Source: Cucumis sativus (taxonomy: Eukaryota; Streptophyta; Magnoliopsida; Cucurbitales; Cucurbitaceae). Taken from it: DNA of 64,000 nucleotides. The position numbers and the translations under genes are program-made. Under the pieces are notes generated by a model, which did not search any database, had not been told where the DNA came from, and worked only from the letters and a program-made list of their open reading frames with translations. This document shows, one piece after another, positions 23,751 through 36,039 of the stretch (within the stretch, counting starts at the first letter, position 1; every line of letters begins with the position of its first letter). The stretch lies in contig NC_026655.2 in assembly GCF_000004075.3 (NCBI RefSeq), forward strand, positions 26,769,489-26,833,488, given 5' to 3'.

Positions 23751-26700
23751 ATGGATTTTCAGGTAGTAGTGTTAGCTGGCGGCACTTCAAAGAATCTCGT
23801 CCCTCTCGTTTCCAAGGTTTTTACTCCCAAACCATTTCTTCATCCATCAATAATTCTCCTTAATTCATCTCAATTTTCTCAACAACCCACCAATCTGTAC
23901 TTTTAAATTTCCTATTTTTCTTATGTTTTCCTCGATATGACTAATGGGTTTTTACTTATAGGAGCTTCCTAAAGCACTACTGCCGGTGGCGAATCGTCCG
24001 GTCCTCTCGTACGTCTTGGAGCTTTTAGAACTCAGTAACCTTAAGGATATCATTGTTGTATGGTTCTTTTTATTACTCGAATGTGTACTCTTGCATTTTC
24101 CTTTTTGGGGTATAGTTTTTTTTTTTTTTTTTTTTTATGTGTTTTGATGTGTATGAAGGTTGCTGAAGGTGAAGATGTGGCTCTTCGGATAGGGAGTTGG
24201 ATATCAGGGGCTTACGACGAACGTCTACGTGTAGAGGTATTGAGCTGTTTTTGTTTGATTGAATTGCTGGATGAAAAATTGGAACATGAGGTTGCATTTT
24301 TGCACCCATTTTCCCAAAGCAGAGGATAATTAGGGCGTGCGTTTTAAAAAACTAGGATAAATGACGATCCTTATAGTTTAACGTTAACCTTTGCATTCCC
24401 CCGGAATATATTAGTATATGATATTCACGTGTTATCCTTTAACTATGCCTTTTGACTTGATTTTAGGTCCCGACTCACCCTTCATGGACTAACCCCTTGC
24501 TAGAACCCTTAGGCTTTTGGGACATATGCTTCCAGAATTCAGTGACCGAATAAAAGATGGTAATGTCGATATTTATGGATTAAATGCGAGGATTTGGCAA
24601 AGAATGTTTAGTTTCTTTCTTGCTGGCAATAATCTATTGAGATTAGAATTTCTAAGAATTCGACATCCTATTTCACTAGTTGAATGGGTATTTAAAGGGC
24701 AAACTTCAACTTCTTCTGAGGCATGCCTAGCCTCTGGTTTGAAACTCCATCTGTGTTAACGGTTTGTTGTGGAAAACATAAAAGAATTCAGTTACGTGTC
24801 TTCCATGGATTTGAAAACTTGTGAAAAATTAACCCTTAGAGGAAAAATGTAAAGGCGTAAGATTCACGGTTGGCCAAGTTGGTAGTACGCTTTGGTTCTC
24901 ATGGAGGTTCTTGTTGGCAGACTCAATTCTAGAGCTGGAGACCTTTCAAGGGATTTTACTTGCAAGTCCTTTCTCTATCTTCACAATAATGGTCTAACAT
25001 TGCAGGCCTTTAGATTTTAAAAGTACAGAAGTAAGTTTGGTCCTTTGTGTGCTTTCTTATGCTTAGAAGCCAAAACACCATTGGTCAGATCAAACAATTA
25101 CCCATTTCCAGCCAAAACACTATTGATCTGATCAAACAGTTACCTATTTCCATATCAGTACTTATAGTTTGGGAGATTATGGTGGTCTTTCTAACTTTCA
25201 ACTGCATCTCCTCATAATAGATTTTCTCTTATCTAATATAGATTCAGATTGTTGTTTTAGAGGCAAGGCTAAAGCTCAGTTCATTTATGTTATTGTTGTT
25301 TTTTATGATAAGAAACAGTTTCATTGATTGATGAAATAGAGGGGAAAGCTCAAAAACACCTAAAGGTGAATTACACTAGAGCTCCCTGATTGGAGATTAC
25401 ATAAGACAGACTGTAAGAAGAAAAAGGGTTATTTAATTTACACCAAAATAAAGCCGTAGCTAAGACCCTACCCATTAAGTGATCAAAAGAAGAGGAAGCA
25501 TCTCTAAACGGCAACCATTTCTTCACCCCAAAGGAGCTAGGAAAACTCTCAGTTCTTCACGCCATTATACCTTCTTGTCGTGTAATCGAGCTTAGGAGTT
25601 GTAAGAATTTCCTAGGAAAGAAAATGAAAATATGTTGATTTGATTTTCTTCTATTTTCTACCCTCTAGGTGGTCTTCTTTGTCTAGCTTTTTTTTATAAT
25701 TCCCTCCCTTTGATATTCAAACCAACTTGAAATTTGTGTGTATTGTGTGTTGCAGTCTTGTACACTTTTTTTGATGAAACATGAAACACACACAGATGGT
25801 TTTTTATCCTCATCAAGAAGCAATTCATATTGCAATGATATGAGGGAAGCCTTGTTGTCTGGAGTTGGGTAACTGTAAATTTTAACATGGTTAAATGATG
25901 CAATTTGAGGGCAATTCTTTTAATGTATTTATGATCATTGTTAACTTGTGATCTGGTGTTGGACATTTAAGACCTATAGGAATTTCTAAAAAGTTGTGAA
26001 TGGAGTAGCTTCAGTATTTCTAGTTAATTGGGAAAGTGGTTCATGCAGAGAGTGTATCATAATATGAGTCTGACAAATGTTCTTGTTGTATGGCAACCAG
26101 TATGGATATGCCTGGCGATCCTTGGGGTGAGGGAAAATGTAAAATGAGTTAGTGGGAATGAGTTCAAACATGGAGGACACCTGCCTAGGATGTTATAATT
26201 CCAAAAGTTTCCTTGGTAACCAAACGTTTAGGGTTGGTGGTTTTCCCACAAGGTCAATCATATTCATTTTGTTTGTTGCTAAAGTGCGTTAGAAGTATTG
26301 TGTAAGTTTATTTTGCTTTCTTAGTTATTGAAAACTGAAATCATTTAATCAATTTGATGTTTGTGCTTGACTTCATGTTTTCAATGTTGATGTTGCTGCT
26401 CTACATGGCCTTTCATTTTTCCTTTTCCATTTCATTAAATTGTTTTATGAAATTAGAAAAAATGGAATGGGTTAGTGGTTATACACAAGTGACCTAGAAA
26501 GACTGCCAATTTCTATACATATTCTTCTATTCTGTACTGGTTTCACAAAGTTTTCTTCCAGAATGATGATTTCCTAAAAGAGATAACCCCCGTTACTACC
26601 TTCAGCTACAAGGATAAAATTCAAATAGTGCAAAGAGTTCTAAATTTGTGATTTGTAGGTTACTTCTGTTCCTGAGGATGTTGGAACCGCTGGTGCACTT

Positions 26701-29700
26701 CGGGCCATCTCTCGCCACTTAACAGCAAATGATATATTGGTTAGGCTTGAGAACTTTAAACAGCATATGATCTGTAATTCTATGTTTATTTACAGTCACA
26801 ACTCCTATGCTTTTCTGCAGGTTGTGAGTGGTGATCTTGTTTCTGATGTTCCTCCTGGTGCAGTTGCAGCTACACATAGACGGAATGGTGCTGTAGTTAC
26901 TGCTATGCTCTGCTCTGTTCCAGTCAGTGGATCTTCAGAGTCTGGATCCGCTGGTGGAAAAGACAAGACCAAGAAAGCAGTAATCCACAACATCGTTGGA
27001 CTTGATCCTACCAAGCAATTTTTACTATACATAGCATCTGGTTAGCATTTGACAGAGCATCTCCATAGAATTTTACTCAATACGTCCCCTTTATGTTATT
27101 TTTATTTCCTTCCAGGTGCTGAAATTGAGAAAGACTATAAAATTCAGAAAAGCATACTCCGTGCAGTAGGTCAGGTAATGGTCACTATCAATGTTTAACA
27201 ATTATTTTCTGAACTTCTAAATCTTATTTATCTTTCTGTTGATTACTAATGCACTTGATTGAAGTTATCTTACCAAAACCACAGCAGACAATTTGAGGTT
27301 TCAAACTTGTGAAAGTTTGAAACACTTGATTTTCTTGGCTTCCGTATGAACCTATCTATCAACCATTTCATCTGGTTGAATTGCTTTTATTTTTTACGGT
27401 TTAAATTTGTTCTTCACATTTTATGAATCCAAGTTCTAAATGGAAGAATAAAACTCATTCCTGGGTTTAATTTTACTTTATCTTGTTTAATGTAGATGGA
27501 TATCCGAGCTGATCTCATGGATGCATATATGTATGCGTTCAAAAGGTCCCCAATTTAATTGTCCTGCTAGTTTACTACTTCAAACATTTTACCCAAAAAA
27601 GAAGGAAAAGAAAAAGCTTATATCCTCATACATGTTCCTTTGTATTCTCTCCCAGATCTGCTTTGCAAAAGGTTCTTGATCAAAAAGATACTTTCCGTAG
27701 CCTTAGGCAAGATGTGTTGCCCTATCTTGTGCGGAGCCAGTTGGTGAGTTCGTAATGTCATAGCATATTCTATTGTATCAACAGCAAGTGCATTTGAATT
27801 TACTGAATTGGATTAATTTCTTAAATAATGTAGAGGTCAGAAGTTTTACTGAATGGAACACCCCGAACAGAAGAAAATGGGCTTGAGAAAGTTGGTTCCC
27901 ATAAGATCCAAGTATTGCTGTCACAGATTCTCTCTAATTCGTCTGCTACAAGTTTCCATGATCTTTATGCGAGTGGTGCTGATGGATCTATTCCTGTTCG
28001 AAAAACACATAAATGTTGTGTTTATATTCCTCCTAGTAGTAACTATTGTGCTCGCTTATTTTCAATTCAATCATACAGCGACATAAATCGGGATGTAAGT
28101 TTATTGTATTGATTAAAATTCTCTTAACCACTTCTTGTGTTGTGTTAGTTCTCTTGACTTCATTATATTTCTTTGACTGAAGTTTGATTTAATTTTGTAA
28201 GGTTATTGGAGAGGCAAGTCATCTTTCAGGTTATTCTTTCTCTGCGCAAAATAACATCATTCATCCTTCTGCACAACTTGGATCAAAAACCACCGTGAGT
28301 TATAAACACTTTCATCTCTAGTCTATAACTCCAAATGTTGATACTTGCGTCATATATAGTATAGTAAAAGGTTGCCAACGTAGATTCCTTAAAAGAACAT
28401 TTTAAGAATATGAAAGTAATGCCTATACAAGAGCATAAAATGACCGTCATAGTAACATTTCTTTTCTGGATAAGATACAATTTCATTGATTGAATGAAAT
28501 ATCCAAAGATATCGATGGAGCATTAGGGCCACAATCAAAGGGCATACAAAAAATGTTTACTATTAGCAATGAAAAAGGAAAAGCTATGACTATGTATGGG
28601 CGGTATATCAATTACACCAAGAGAAAGCCAAATGAATACTGTCACCATATTCTTGAATTCCTTTCACCCCAAATCTTCCACAAAACAGCTCCGATAATGC
28701 TTAACCATAAACGCCCCTTTGCAGCTTTGAAAGGGTGGTAACATATCAGCAAACGAAGCCAACTTTGTATATCAGGAGGGAGACAACCACCAGCAAAAAA
28801 GACATGTTGTATGGGTACACTGTTCTTTTGGCAGAGGCAGCACCATTTAGACAGGAGTGTGTCACTTCCCTAAGGAGGAATATGAGCCCACACAAAACTT
28901 AAAATCATTAGTAACATGAGCCCACACGACTTAAAATCATTAGTCACATGAGGCCACACAAAACTTAAAATAACCAAACAAGAAAGGCTTCTATCCAAAA
29001 GAGTGAAATGTTTCTTAGATAGAGATGTCCAAAGAGAGACAATAAACTTAACAAGAAACTGAACTTATTTTCACGACTTCTAAACCCTTCTAAGAATTAT
29101 AGTTCCTCCAAAATCCACGAACTTAAATTTTACAAGACATCTCAAGGATGAGGAGGTTACCAAGTGGGCATGGGCTGTTTTCACTCACCTCATCCCCAAT
29201 ATTGCTTTTGTCGAACAGATGTGATACACGGCCATGAAGCTTGAGAGAATGGTTGTTTCTCTACAAAGTCACTATACACCTATTTGGCTATCTCTCCTTC
29301 AGCAGATCCACTTTGGACAAAGAATAATTCACAATCACAAGGATATGAAGTGATCTCATCCCAAAAGAGTCAAAATCTTTCTACGGGAGCTGGGAGGTCT
29401 CTAAAATAGCAACAAATTGATCGATCACTTATTCTTTGAATGCCCCACCTCCTCGTATATTTGGTAGGAATTATTTTAAGCCCTTAATTGGGCCATGGTC
29501 TCCGAATTGGCTTCATATTGCTGCTTATTGATCACCCCTTCGCAGCCACCAAGAAGCAATTATGGGTCAACATTTTATCAGCTGTCCTGTGGTAGTTATG
29601 GGAGGAAACATCTGGTGTATTCCCTTTAAAAGGGAAGCTTTCATATATCCTTCAATATTTCATTCAATCAATAAAATTGTTTCTTATCCAAAAAAAAAAA

Positions 29701-30409
29701 AAAAGGAAAAAAAAAAAGGAATCATTTATAGAGAAATTTTCTTTGTATTCCTGAATCAATCAAACAGTTCTTCAGAATGTTGTTTACTTTATACTTAGTT
29801 TCGTTATATTGGTCATTCCCTTGTACTAAGTTGGAGAGTTTCAGGTGGGACCCCATTGTATGTTGGGAGAAGGTTCACAGATGGGTGACAAATGTAGTGT
29901 GAAACGATCAGTAATTGGCCGCCATTGCCGGATAGGATCCAATGTGAAGGTAATCACAGAATCAGTTATTGATTTGGGATAAAATTAAGAATTTGTTCGT
30001 CCTTACCATTCCGTCTTCTATTTTCCATACAACTAAAGTTTATAATCTGGTTTTAGGTTGTAATGTAAGAACCTTGCTAACTTGCTAACTCTAAGTTTTA
30101 CAACCCTTGTCAATACAGATCGCTAATTCGGTCGTCATGGACCATGTTACCATTGCTGACGGTTGTTCAATCCAAGGCTCGGTTATCTGCAGCAACGTAC
30201 AACTTCAGGAGCGTGCTGTTTTAAGAGATTGTCAAGTAATTATCCACAATCACATCCACACTCTCTCACCCTCGGGACACTATCGACCCATTTCCTCTCT
30301 TGTCACCTCCTTAACATTACTTCAATTTTCCTTCCAGGTAGGAGCAGGTTTTGTGGTGACTGCTGCTTGTGAGTACAAAGGAGAGGCCTTGGCTAGAAAA
30401 GAAAAATAA
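23751..30409 (+). CDS. EIF2B3: Translation initiation factor eIF2B subunit gamma
   Basis: eIF2B is the guanine nucleotide exchange factor that recycles eIF2-GDP; gamma forms the catalytic subcomplex with epsilon in the cytosol. Exons: 23751-23816, 23962-24057, 24159-24236, 26659-26739, 26821-27040, 27116-27174, 27496-27545, 27656-27743, 27834-28094, 28202-28294, 29845-29949, 30119-30235, 30338-30409. All junctions are in phase and give 461 residues. The N-terminal half is a nucleotidyltransferase-like domain (VVVLAGGTSKNLVPL, then PKALLPVANRPVLSYVLE). It contains VPEDVGTAGALRAI and the VVSGDLVSD strand. From about residue 334 the C-terminal part is a left-handed beta-helix of hexapeptide repeats (LGSKTTVGPHCMLGEGS, then VIGRHCRIGSNVKIANSVV). 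The loop that binds nucleotide in true pyrophosphorylases is altered, as in other eIF2B gamma chains. Introns 3 and 10 are long and filled with retroelement debris. Confidence 0.95.
25068..25151 (+). repeat. 42-bp tandem duplication in eIF2B-gamma intron 3
   Basis: Two adjacent 42-bp units (25068-25109 and 25110-25151), each starting AGCCAAAACAC, differ at only a few positions. Confidence 0.75.
25310..25560 (-). mobile_element. LINE-like 3' end fragment in eIF2B-gamma intron 3
   Basis: On the minus strand the stretch ends with TTTCATCAATCAATGAAAC then TGTTTCTTATC, the same terminal signature as the better preserved LINE 3' end at 29640-29690. The upstream part has no open frame. Assignment rests on the shared tail. 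Confidence 0.35.
28470..28870 (-). mobile_element. LINE (non-LTR retrotransposon) 3' fragment with zf-RVT-like remnant, intron 10 of eIF2B gamma
   Basis: Reading the minus strand, degenerate frames give WCCLCQKN, a hydrophobic stretch, and then LWLSIIGAVLWKIWGERNSR. These are the zinc-binding region and tryptophan-rich tail found after reverse transcriptase in plant LINEs. The fragment ends in TTTCATTCAATCAATGAAAT and is interrupted by stops. Adjoining sequence to 28980 has a short tandem repeat of a unit beginning ATGAGCCCACAC. Confidence 0.55.
29360..29712 (+). mobile_element. LINE 3' fragment with poly-A tail, intron 10 of eIF2B gamma
   Basis: The plus strand reads (in broken frames) DHLFFECPTSSYIW and LWVNILSAVLW, then GKLSYILQYFIQSI, and finishes with CAATCAATAAAATTGTTTC and a poly-A stretch from about 29690. 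This is the typical terminus of a retrotransposed LINE: zinc-binding motif, Trp-rich tail, poly-A. It lies in the same intron as the minus-strand fragment, in opposite orientation. Confidence 0.6.
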
Positions 30410-31253
30410 GAGACATTTTGCCTTGAAAATGAGATTTGTTTTGAAGAAAAATAAGTGTGAATTAATATAAAAATGAGGTAGATGAAAGTTTTGTTGGAAG
30501 GTAGTGAGAGTTGTTATCCCCTTAAGGGAGCAGTGATTGAAATCAAATAATCACAAATGTGTTCTTTTTTTCCTTTTCCTGTCGGTTTTTTCGGGCATTA
30601 TTTTCTTGTATTCTTCTTGATTTAATTCCATTTGTAGTTCATATTTGATTTACATTAGACAGCATTTTACTTAGTCTAAGTATTTATATTTATGTTTTCG
30701 ATTGCCTTCTGTTCTTATGAACTATGTTCCTCCCGTTCTTTAGGACTTGTTTGAACTGACTTAAGAGAAGTGTTCATCTTTTTAACTTTTAAAATCTCAG
30801 CCTTTTTATTATTTAGTATCCATGAAATTCTAGGTTGCAACCATCTTATTACAATTCTTCTAGCTATCATATTATTGTTTTTCTTAATAAAAGATTTTTG
30901 TTTTGAATGAGGCTTTACCTAATCCATGTATCTCCTTTCATAATGAATTTTAGAAAATTTGTCCCATATGAATAAATAAAATTTTATGCACGTATGATCT
31001 AGGTTTGCATTTAAATTTCTTACGTGTGAAATTCAAATATTTTTTTTTCTATAATTAAATTTCTTATAATTTTTTCCAAGATTATTTTTAGGTTAAATTA
31101 CCATATTAGTTGAAAATTTTTTTTGGGTAGGTTTCTAAACTTTCAAATTTTTATCTAATAAGTCTAAGATAGATTTGTTTATATGAACGTAAAAAGGAAG
31201 TTTCAAATTCATATCAAAGGTTGAAAGACATACATATAGCTTGAACATATTAG
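30410..31253. other. 3' UTR of eIF2B gamma and spacer
   Basis: An AT-rich tail with an AATAAAA polyadenylation-like signal around 30885. No other gene was seen before the tandem repeat at 31254. Confidence 0.4.
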
Positions 31254-31409
31254 AACATATCAACTTTCTAATATAAAAATTAGCTCGAAGGCTATCATAT
31301 CACAACATATCAACTTTCTAATATGAAAATTAGCACTCTCGAAGGCTATCGTATCACAACATATCAACTTTCTAATATGAAAATTAGCACTATAAGGCTA
31401 TCGTATCTC
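31254..31409 (+). repeat. Three tandem 50-54 bp units in the promoter of the GCD1-like gene
   Basis: Units start at 31254, 31304 and 31358, each with AACATATCAACTTTCTAATA, then AAAATTAGC and GGCTATC(A/G)TATC. Units 2 and 3 are nearly identical except for a four-base difference. The array ends about 190 bases upstream of the likely start codon. Confidence 0.8.
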
Positions 31410-31600
31410 TTTACATGTTCAATTTTCATCCAACATTTTATCACATATTTATTTTCAATTTTCTTAGAAACAAAATGAATTTTTTTTTTTTTTTTGGGTA
31501 TTTGATCCAAAATCAATATTGCAATAGAAAAGGCTACGGTTTTATTGGAACTCTTAAACCCTTAAATCCTTCATCTCCACTTTCATTTGTTCCTCACCCC

Positions 31601-34295
31601 ATGAATTCCCTTAATCGCATTCAACTTCTTTCTTCAGCAGACAACAATCAAATTCTTCAACTGTTTCGCCAAATCAAACAACCTCATTTCGGTTCTTCCT
31701 TCTTCCATGGCAGATCCTTCTCCACCAGATCTTCTTCTTCTTCCTCGTCCTCCGGAGCCGGCAAGTTTATCAACGGCGACGATGAATGGAACGATACTTG
31801 GGAGTCCGCTTGGCTTCCTGAAGACCTTTCACCAAAGAACAAGGCGCCATGGGAGAGTGATGTGAACTTCCCGTCTGGAAACCCTACGGTTGTGTTTCCG
31901 TCGGACGTTGATGCAGATACCAAAGCGTTTGTTGAAGATATGACTGAGAATTGGGATGAGAGGCGGAAGGCTTCTCAAACGCAGAAACAAGGAGTGAATC
32001 AGGAAGAGAAGGGAGGTGATGGTGGTGGCGGTGGTGGGTCGCTTTATAGCTTGGAGAACATAAAGAAAGATTACAGATTGCAGAAGCAGAGGATTCATGC
32101 TAATTTGTGGATGAAGGAGATTGAGAAGCAAGAGGAGGCTAGGCTGGGGGATTCCATTGCTGGCAGTGGGGATGACATTGAAAGATTGATGGATAGCTGC
32201 TCTGAGTGAGTTATTCTTTCTCTCTTGTTAAGTGCAAATGGTTTAAGCCTGATGTTTGTGGTTTTTCTCTGCTGATCATATTATCTAGTGTAGATGTTTT
32301 GTTAATTGGATTGAGGAAGTAGGGTTTGGAATCTTGCAAGATACCTGAATTTCTAGCATTGTTTTAATGGAGAACCAAATATTTATTTACGAACGTGAAT
32401 GAATATTCTAGGGCACAAAATAGAACTAGCCCCATGAAAAGAGTCCCGACTGTAACTTAAAAAAAGGACTCCAATCTAAAAGAATAAGACCCAACAGACA
32501 ATTACAAAAACGTGGCCTATGCCCATGGCGGGGTAAATTTGGTATTAAAGCTAACGACAGTGTTAGGAAAACAACAAACGAAGAAAACTGAAAAATGTAT
32601 GGAGCAGAGAAATCAACAGAGAGATTAAGTGGCTCACTAACTGTGTGTTAGTTAAGTTCACGTAAAAAATAAGAGAGCAACTTATTATTAGTAAGAAAAT
32701 ATCATATTACAGAGTCAAGAGAGCTTTCATCAAAACTCTGAACCAAAATTGTAAGTAACGCAAATATGAATTTAAATTAGTTGTTTGGAGTGCCATATAA
32801 CATATTCAAAGCATTCCGACAAAACACAAGTCTTAAAGATACTTAACAACTTAGAAACCTTAGTCATCAAGAATTGGCTTGGGTATCCTAAGCCAGCCAG
32901 AGATTAATGGTCTGGTCAAGAACATAATTTAAGGAGTGGCCACTCAAAACCTGTTCATATGAAAAAGAAACACAATAAGGAAAATACGTATGCAAGTCAC
33001 TGCCTTGAAAGCTTTTGTTTCTTTTCTTTTTTGTTCCTTTCTCCAAGCACAACAAATCTGAACTGCTATGCTATGGTTGTAGGATTTTTGAATCAGTCAA
33101 TGATGATTTAAACCGTTCAAAAGTTCCAAGTTCTTCGGAGTTCAGAAATAAACCTGATGGATGGGAAACATTATCCAAAGGTCATGATGGAAATGTATGG
33201 GAGATGACACAAAGAGAAGAAGACATTCTCCAGCAGGAGTTTGATCGTCGTATTGCTTACAACAAATTTCAGGTGCATTACAATTTCCTTGTTTTGCTAT
33301 TGTTACTTCCGTAAAAGAAACTTTAAACATATTTCTTCTGAAGAGAGACGGAACATGTCATTAGAAAGATGAAATATACAAGGAAAGAGTACATTTGAAA
33401 CACTAACGGAATTTAAAAGAAATTTTGAGTAATCACACGAACGAAGCAAAGAATTCTAAGTGGATGAGAAACAATATGAACATTTAAGTCAACTTACTGT
33501 AGCTCAATTGGTTGACATATAAGAGGTCGAATGCCTCACCCTCATTAACTCTGTTGAAGATCATTCTCTTTAGCTAGATTACTAAACTTGAAATGGATAT
33601 AATCACACGACTCTTTGGCTTCTTCTCCTCATATAATAACTAAATTATAGCACAGTTATTTACTGATACAATAATTAATCGCTCATGTTATCATGCCAAC
33701 TAAATCCAGAGGTCTGTATGCATATAACATGGAATTCAGAACTCAAATTCAGACCAATTCACATAGAATGCGATAAAAAATTACTAAACTAGAAAAATCA
33801 TGGAAGAAAACTGTAACCAGTTCTTCGATAACAGAACTGGTATCATTGCATTGTTTGCAATAGAAAATGATTAATGAATGGTTGAAAATTTGATGTTACA
33901 ATCTTAAAACATTCTTTAATCAAGGATACCTTCTCATTGTTTCCCTCTGCACTGTTGCTTCTTCAAAGGAACAATCTAGTATGAGATTCCATTGATTTTT
34001 GAACTCATTACTTCAGATTTTCTATTCATTTTATGAAACTTTCTCTCTTGAGTGTATCCATTACCGAGTTCCTTGGTTTCATATGCAGATTGCTAGTTTC
34101 ATCAAGACCCATATATTTAGTCGTCGGAGACCAATCGATGGATGGAAATACATGATAGAGGAATTTGGGCCAAATGCCAAGAAAGGAAAAGGTAGTGTTT
34201 CAAGGTTGCCTAATCTTTCTGATTCTTCAACCCAACCCTTCAAGGAGGAAAAAGTTGTAGCCTCCCCTTCTCTCAAACCCTTAAGAAGGAGTTAA
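31601..34295 (+). CDS. GCD1: GAMETE CELL DEFECTIVE 1-like mitochondrial protein
   Basis: Exons 31601-32205, 33083-33272 and 34089-34295 join in phase to 333 residues. The N-terminus (MNSLNRIQLL, then RQIKQPHFGSSFFHGRSFST) is Arg/Ser-rich without acids and reads as a mitochondrial presequence. It is followed by a serine tract. The conserved body has WNDTWESAWLPEDLS, KAPWESDV, a basic helix KKDYRLQKQRIHANLWMKEI, and in exon 3 FIKTHIFSRRRPIDGWKYMI. I recognise this as the plant-specific family named GCD1 in Arabidopsis and rice (needed for mitochondrial function in gametes); the name rests on memory of family sequence. No known catalytic domain is visible. The frame is open further 5' (an upstream ATG at 31475), but that would precede the presequence with a poly-Phe run, so I start at 31601. 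Confidence 0.8.
32350..32540. repeat. Degenerate repeat copy in intron 1 of GCD1-like gene
   Basis: A non-coding, less AT-rich block containing 'gaatgaatattctagggcac' and 'aaaggactccaatctaaaag'. It resembles the retroelement-derived stretch at 38770-39360 in style. Identity not proven. Confidence 0.25.
33490..33560 (+). mobile_element. tRNA-derived SINE-like fragment in intron 2 of GCD1-like gene
   Basis: The A-box-like TAGCTCAATTGGTTGAC is followed by AAGAGGTCGAATGCCTCACC, resembling the fragment at 8090-8180. Short and without a clear tail. Confidence 0.3.
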
Positions 34296-36039
34296 CTCTG
34301 TGCAAGCTCTACTTATCGGACCATATGTGACTTAAAATTTTTGCAACCATTAGAAAAGCCCCAAGTCTGGTCTTATCTTGTCAACCAGAGTTTTGCACAA
34401 CTGACACATGCATAACTAAGGACAAGAAATTCCAGGTTCGAATCCTCCAATTCCCAGTTTGTACTAAAAGAGAAAAAAGATATAATGTTACGTGGGTCAT
34501 ATTGATGTTTGTAAGTAACTATTCTAATAGAGGAGTTTGCTTCCTAGAAATTAGACCGACATTAAGCAAAAATGAAAGTTTTGCACACACTTGATTCATA
34601 GAAGAAAAATGAGTCTTAACCTGGCAAGCGGTTGATAATCTTATGATGTTAGTTCATAGGAGTTATTTTTATTTTATTTTTTATACTAAAATGTCGGTTA
34701 AGATACTATTTCTTTTTCCTTTTTTAGTACAACATGTGGAGATTATTAGGTATAAAAGTTATGCCAATAGCACTGAGTCAACCCACGTTTTCATATGAAC
34801 ATAGGGTTTTAGTAGTTCTATTTTTTTAAAAAAAAATATATATATACTATCGTTAATAACAAAACATGAATGTATTTAGTAAATATTTTAGTTTTTCTGG
34901 TGTGCTCTTCATTTTTTGTACTTTAAAAATGAAAGAGCTGTGGGATGCTGTTGGTTTACCAGGTTTATTTTTTTAAACTAAAATTATGAAACAGAAATAT
35001 GTTTAGTAATTATTTTAGTTTCTGGTTGATCTTCTCTTAAATTTTATATTTGAAAAATGAAAGAAATAGTTAGAAATTAAAACTTTTAAATATGAATTAT
35101 TTGGAATTATCTCTGTCTTCAGTGTTATTTTCTGGTACTTTGATGAGTACTTCAAAGCAATTATGATTACAAAAAAAGGCAACTCTTTTTATTAATGTTT
35201 ATGAAAAGAAGACATGAAGGGAAATTAAAATTTGAAAAATAATAAAATCAGAATTGCATAAATGGTAGCTTTAAGAGATTTGTATCCCATCATAAAGTGA
35301 ATAAACTATGTGAACAATATATATCTTAAATATAAGTTTGATATTTAACTATCATAATGGTATACCCACTCAAATAATGAATAGCTATAAATAAATGTGT
35401 ACTCAAATGGTTAACAAAAGAAAATGGAATAAGAGCTAATTAACGATGTAAGAGTGTTTTTTAAGCTTTAAGAGTGTTTTTTAAGCTTTTTTTTTTTTTT
35501 TTTTTTTAAGTTAGAGAGTATTTTTAAAACTTTTGTAAGTTCAGAGTATTTTTGACATCCAAAACCAACAGTAAGGGTATTGATAAAATTCAAGGGTTGA
35601 GATAAAAGTAACATTAGAGGATATTTTTTGTAAATTAATTCATTAAGTGGATACATAATTTCAAAATCTTGACCATTGGTTCAAGAACATATACGAAATG
35701 GGTTATGCTTCCTAGAGTTAATACACACAATTAGAGCATATCAATGCCAAGAATCACTAAATTTAATAGCTAAACCTGCAGATAACCTAAAAAAAGATGG
35801 TTTAGTTTTATGTGGGAATTGATTGACATTTATCCCAAAGAAACAAAACCAAAATTATAAACCTTGCACTTTTGCTGCTCTATAATTGAAAATAGGATAT
35901 GCATCAATCAGTACTGTACATGTAAACCAAACACTATTCAGCATTGTATCCACACAGACTCAGCTGAATCTCTCTATATACTCAATCCAACGTTCTCCCA
36001 TAAGACCTAAACCAATACCTTTTGTACTAAAGGTGTAGC
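34296..36039. other. Spacer between convergent GCD1-like and bZIP genes
   Basis: AT-rich. A tRNA-like B-box GGTTCGAATCCTCC sits at about 34434-34447 within a SINE-like stretch (34374-34480), but no cloverleaf can be folded, so it is not a tRNA gene. A 20-bp perfect tandem duplication (TAAGAGTGTTTTTTAAGCTT) starts at 35449 and runs into a poly-T tract at 35486-35508. No gene seen. Confidence 0.4.

Noticed and set aside
34374..34480. Possible tRNA gene, because GGTTCGAATCCTCC looks like a T-arm
   Set aside because: No matching acceptor stem, D-arm or anticodon arm can be paired upstream; more likely a SINE fragment.
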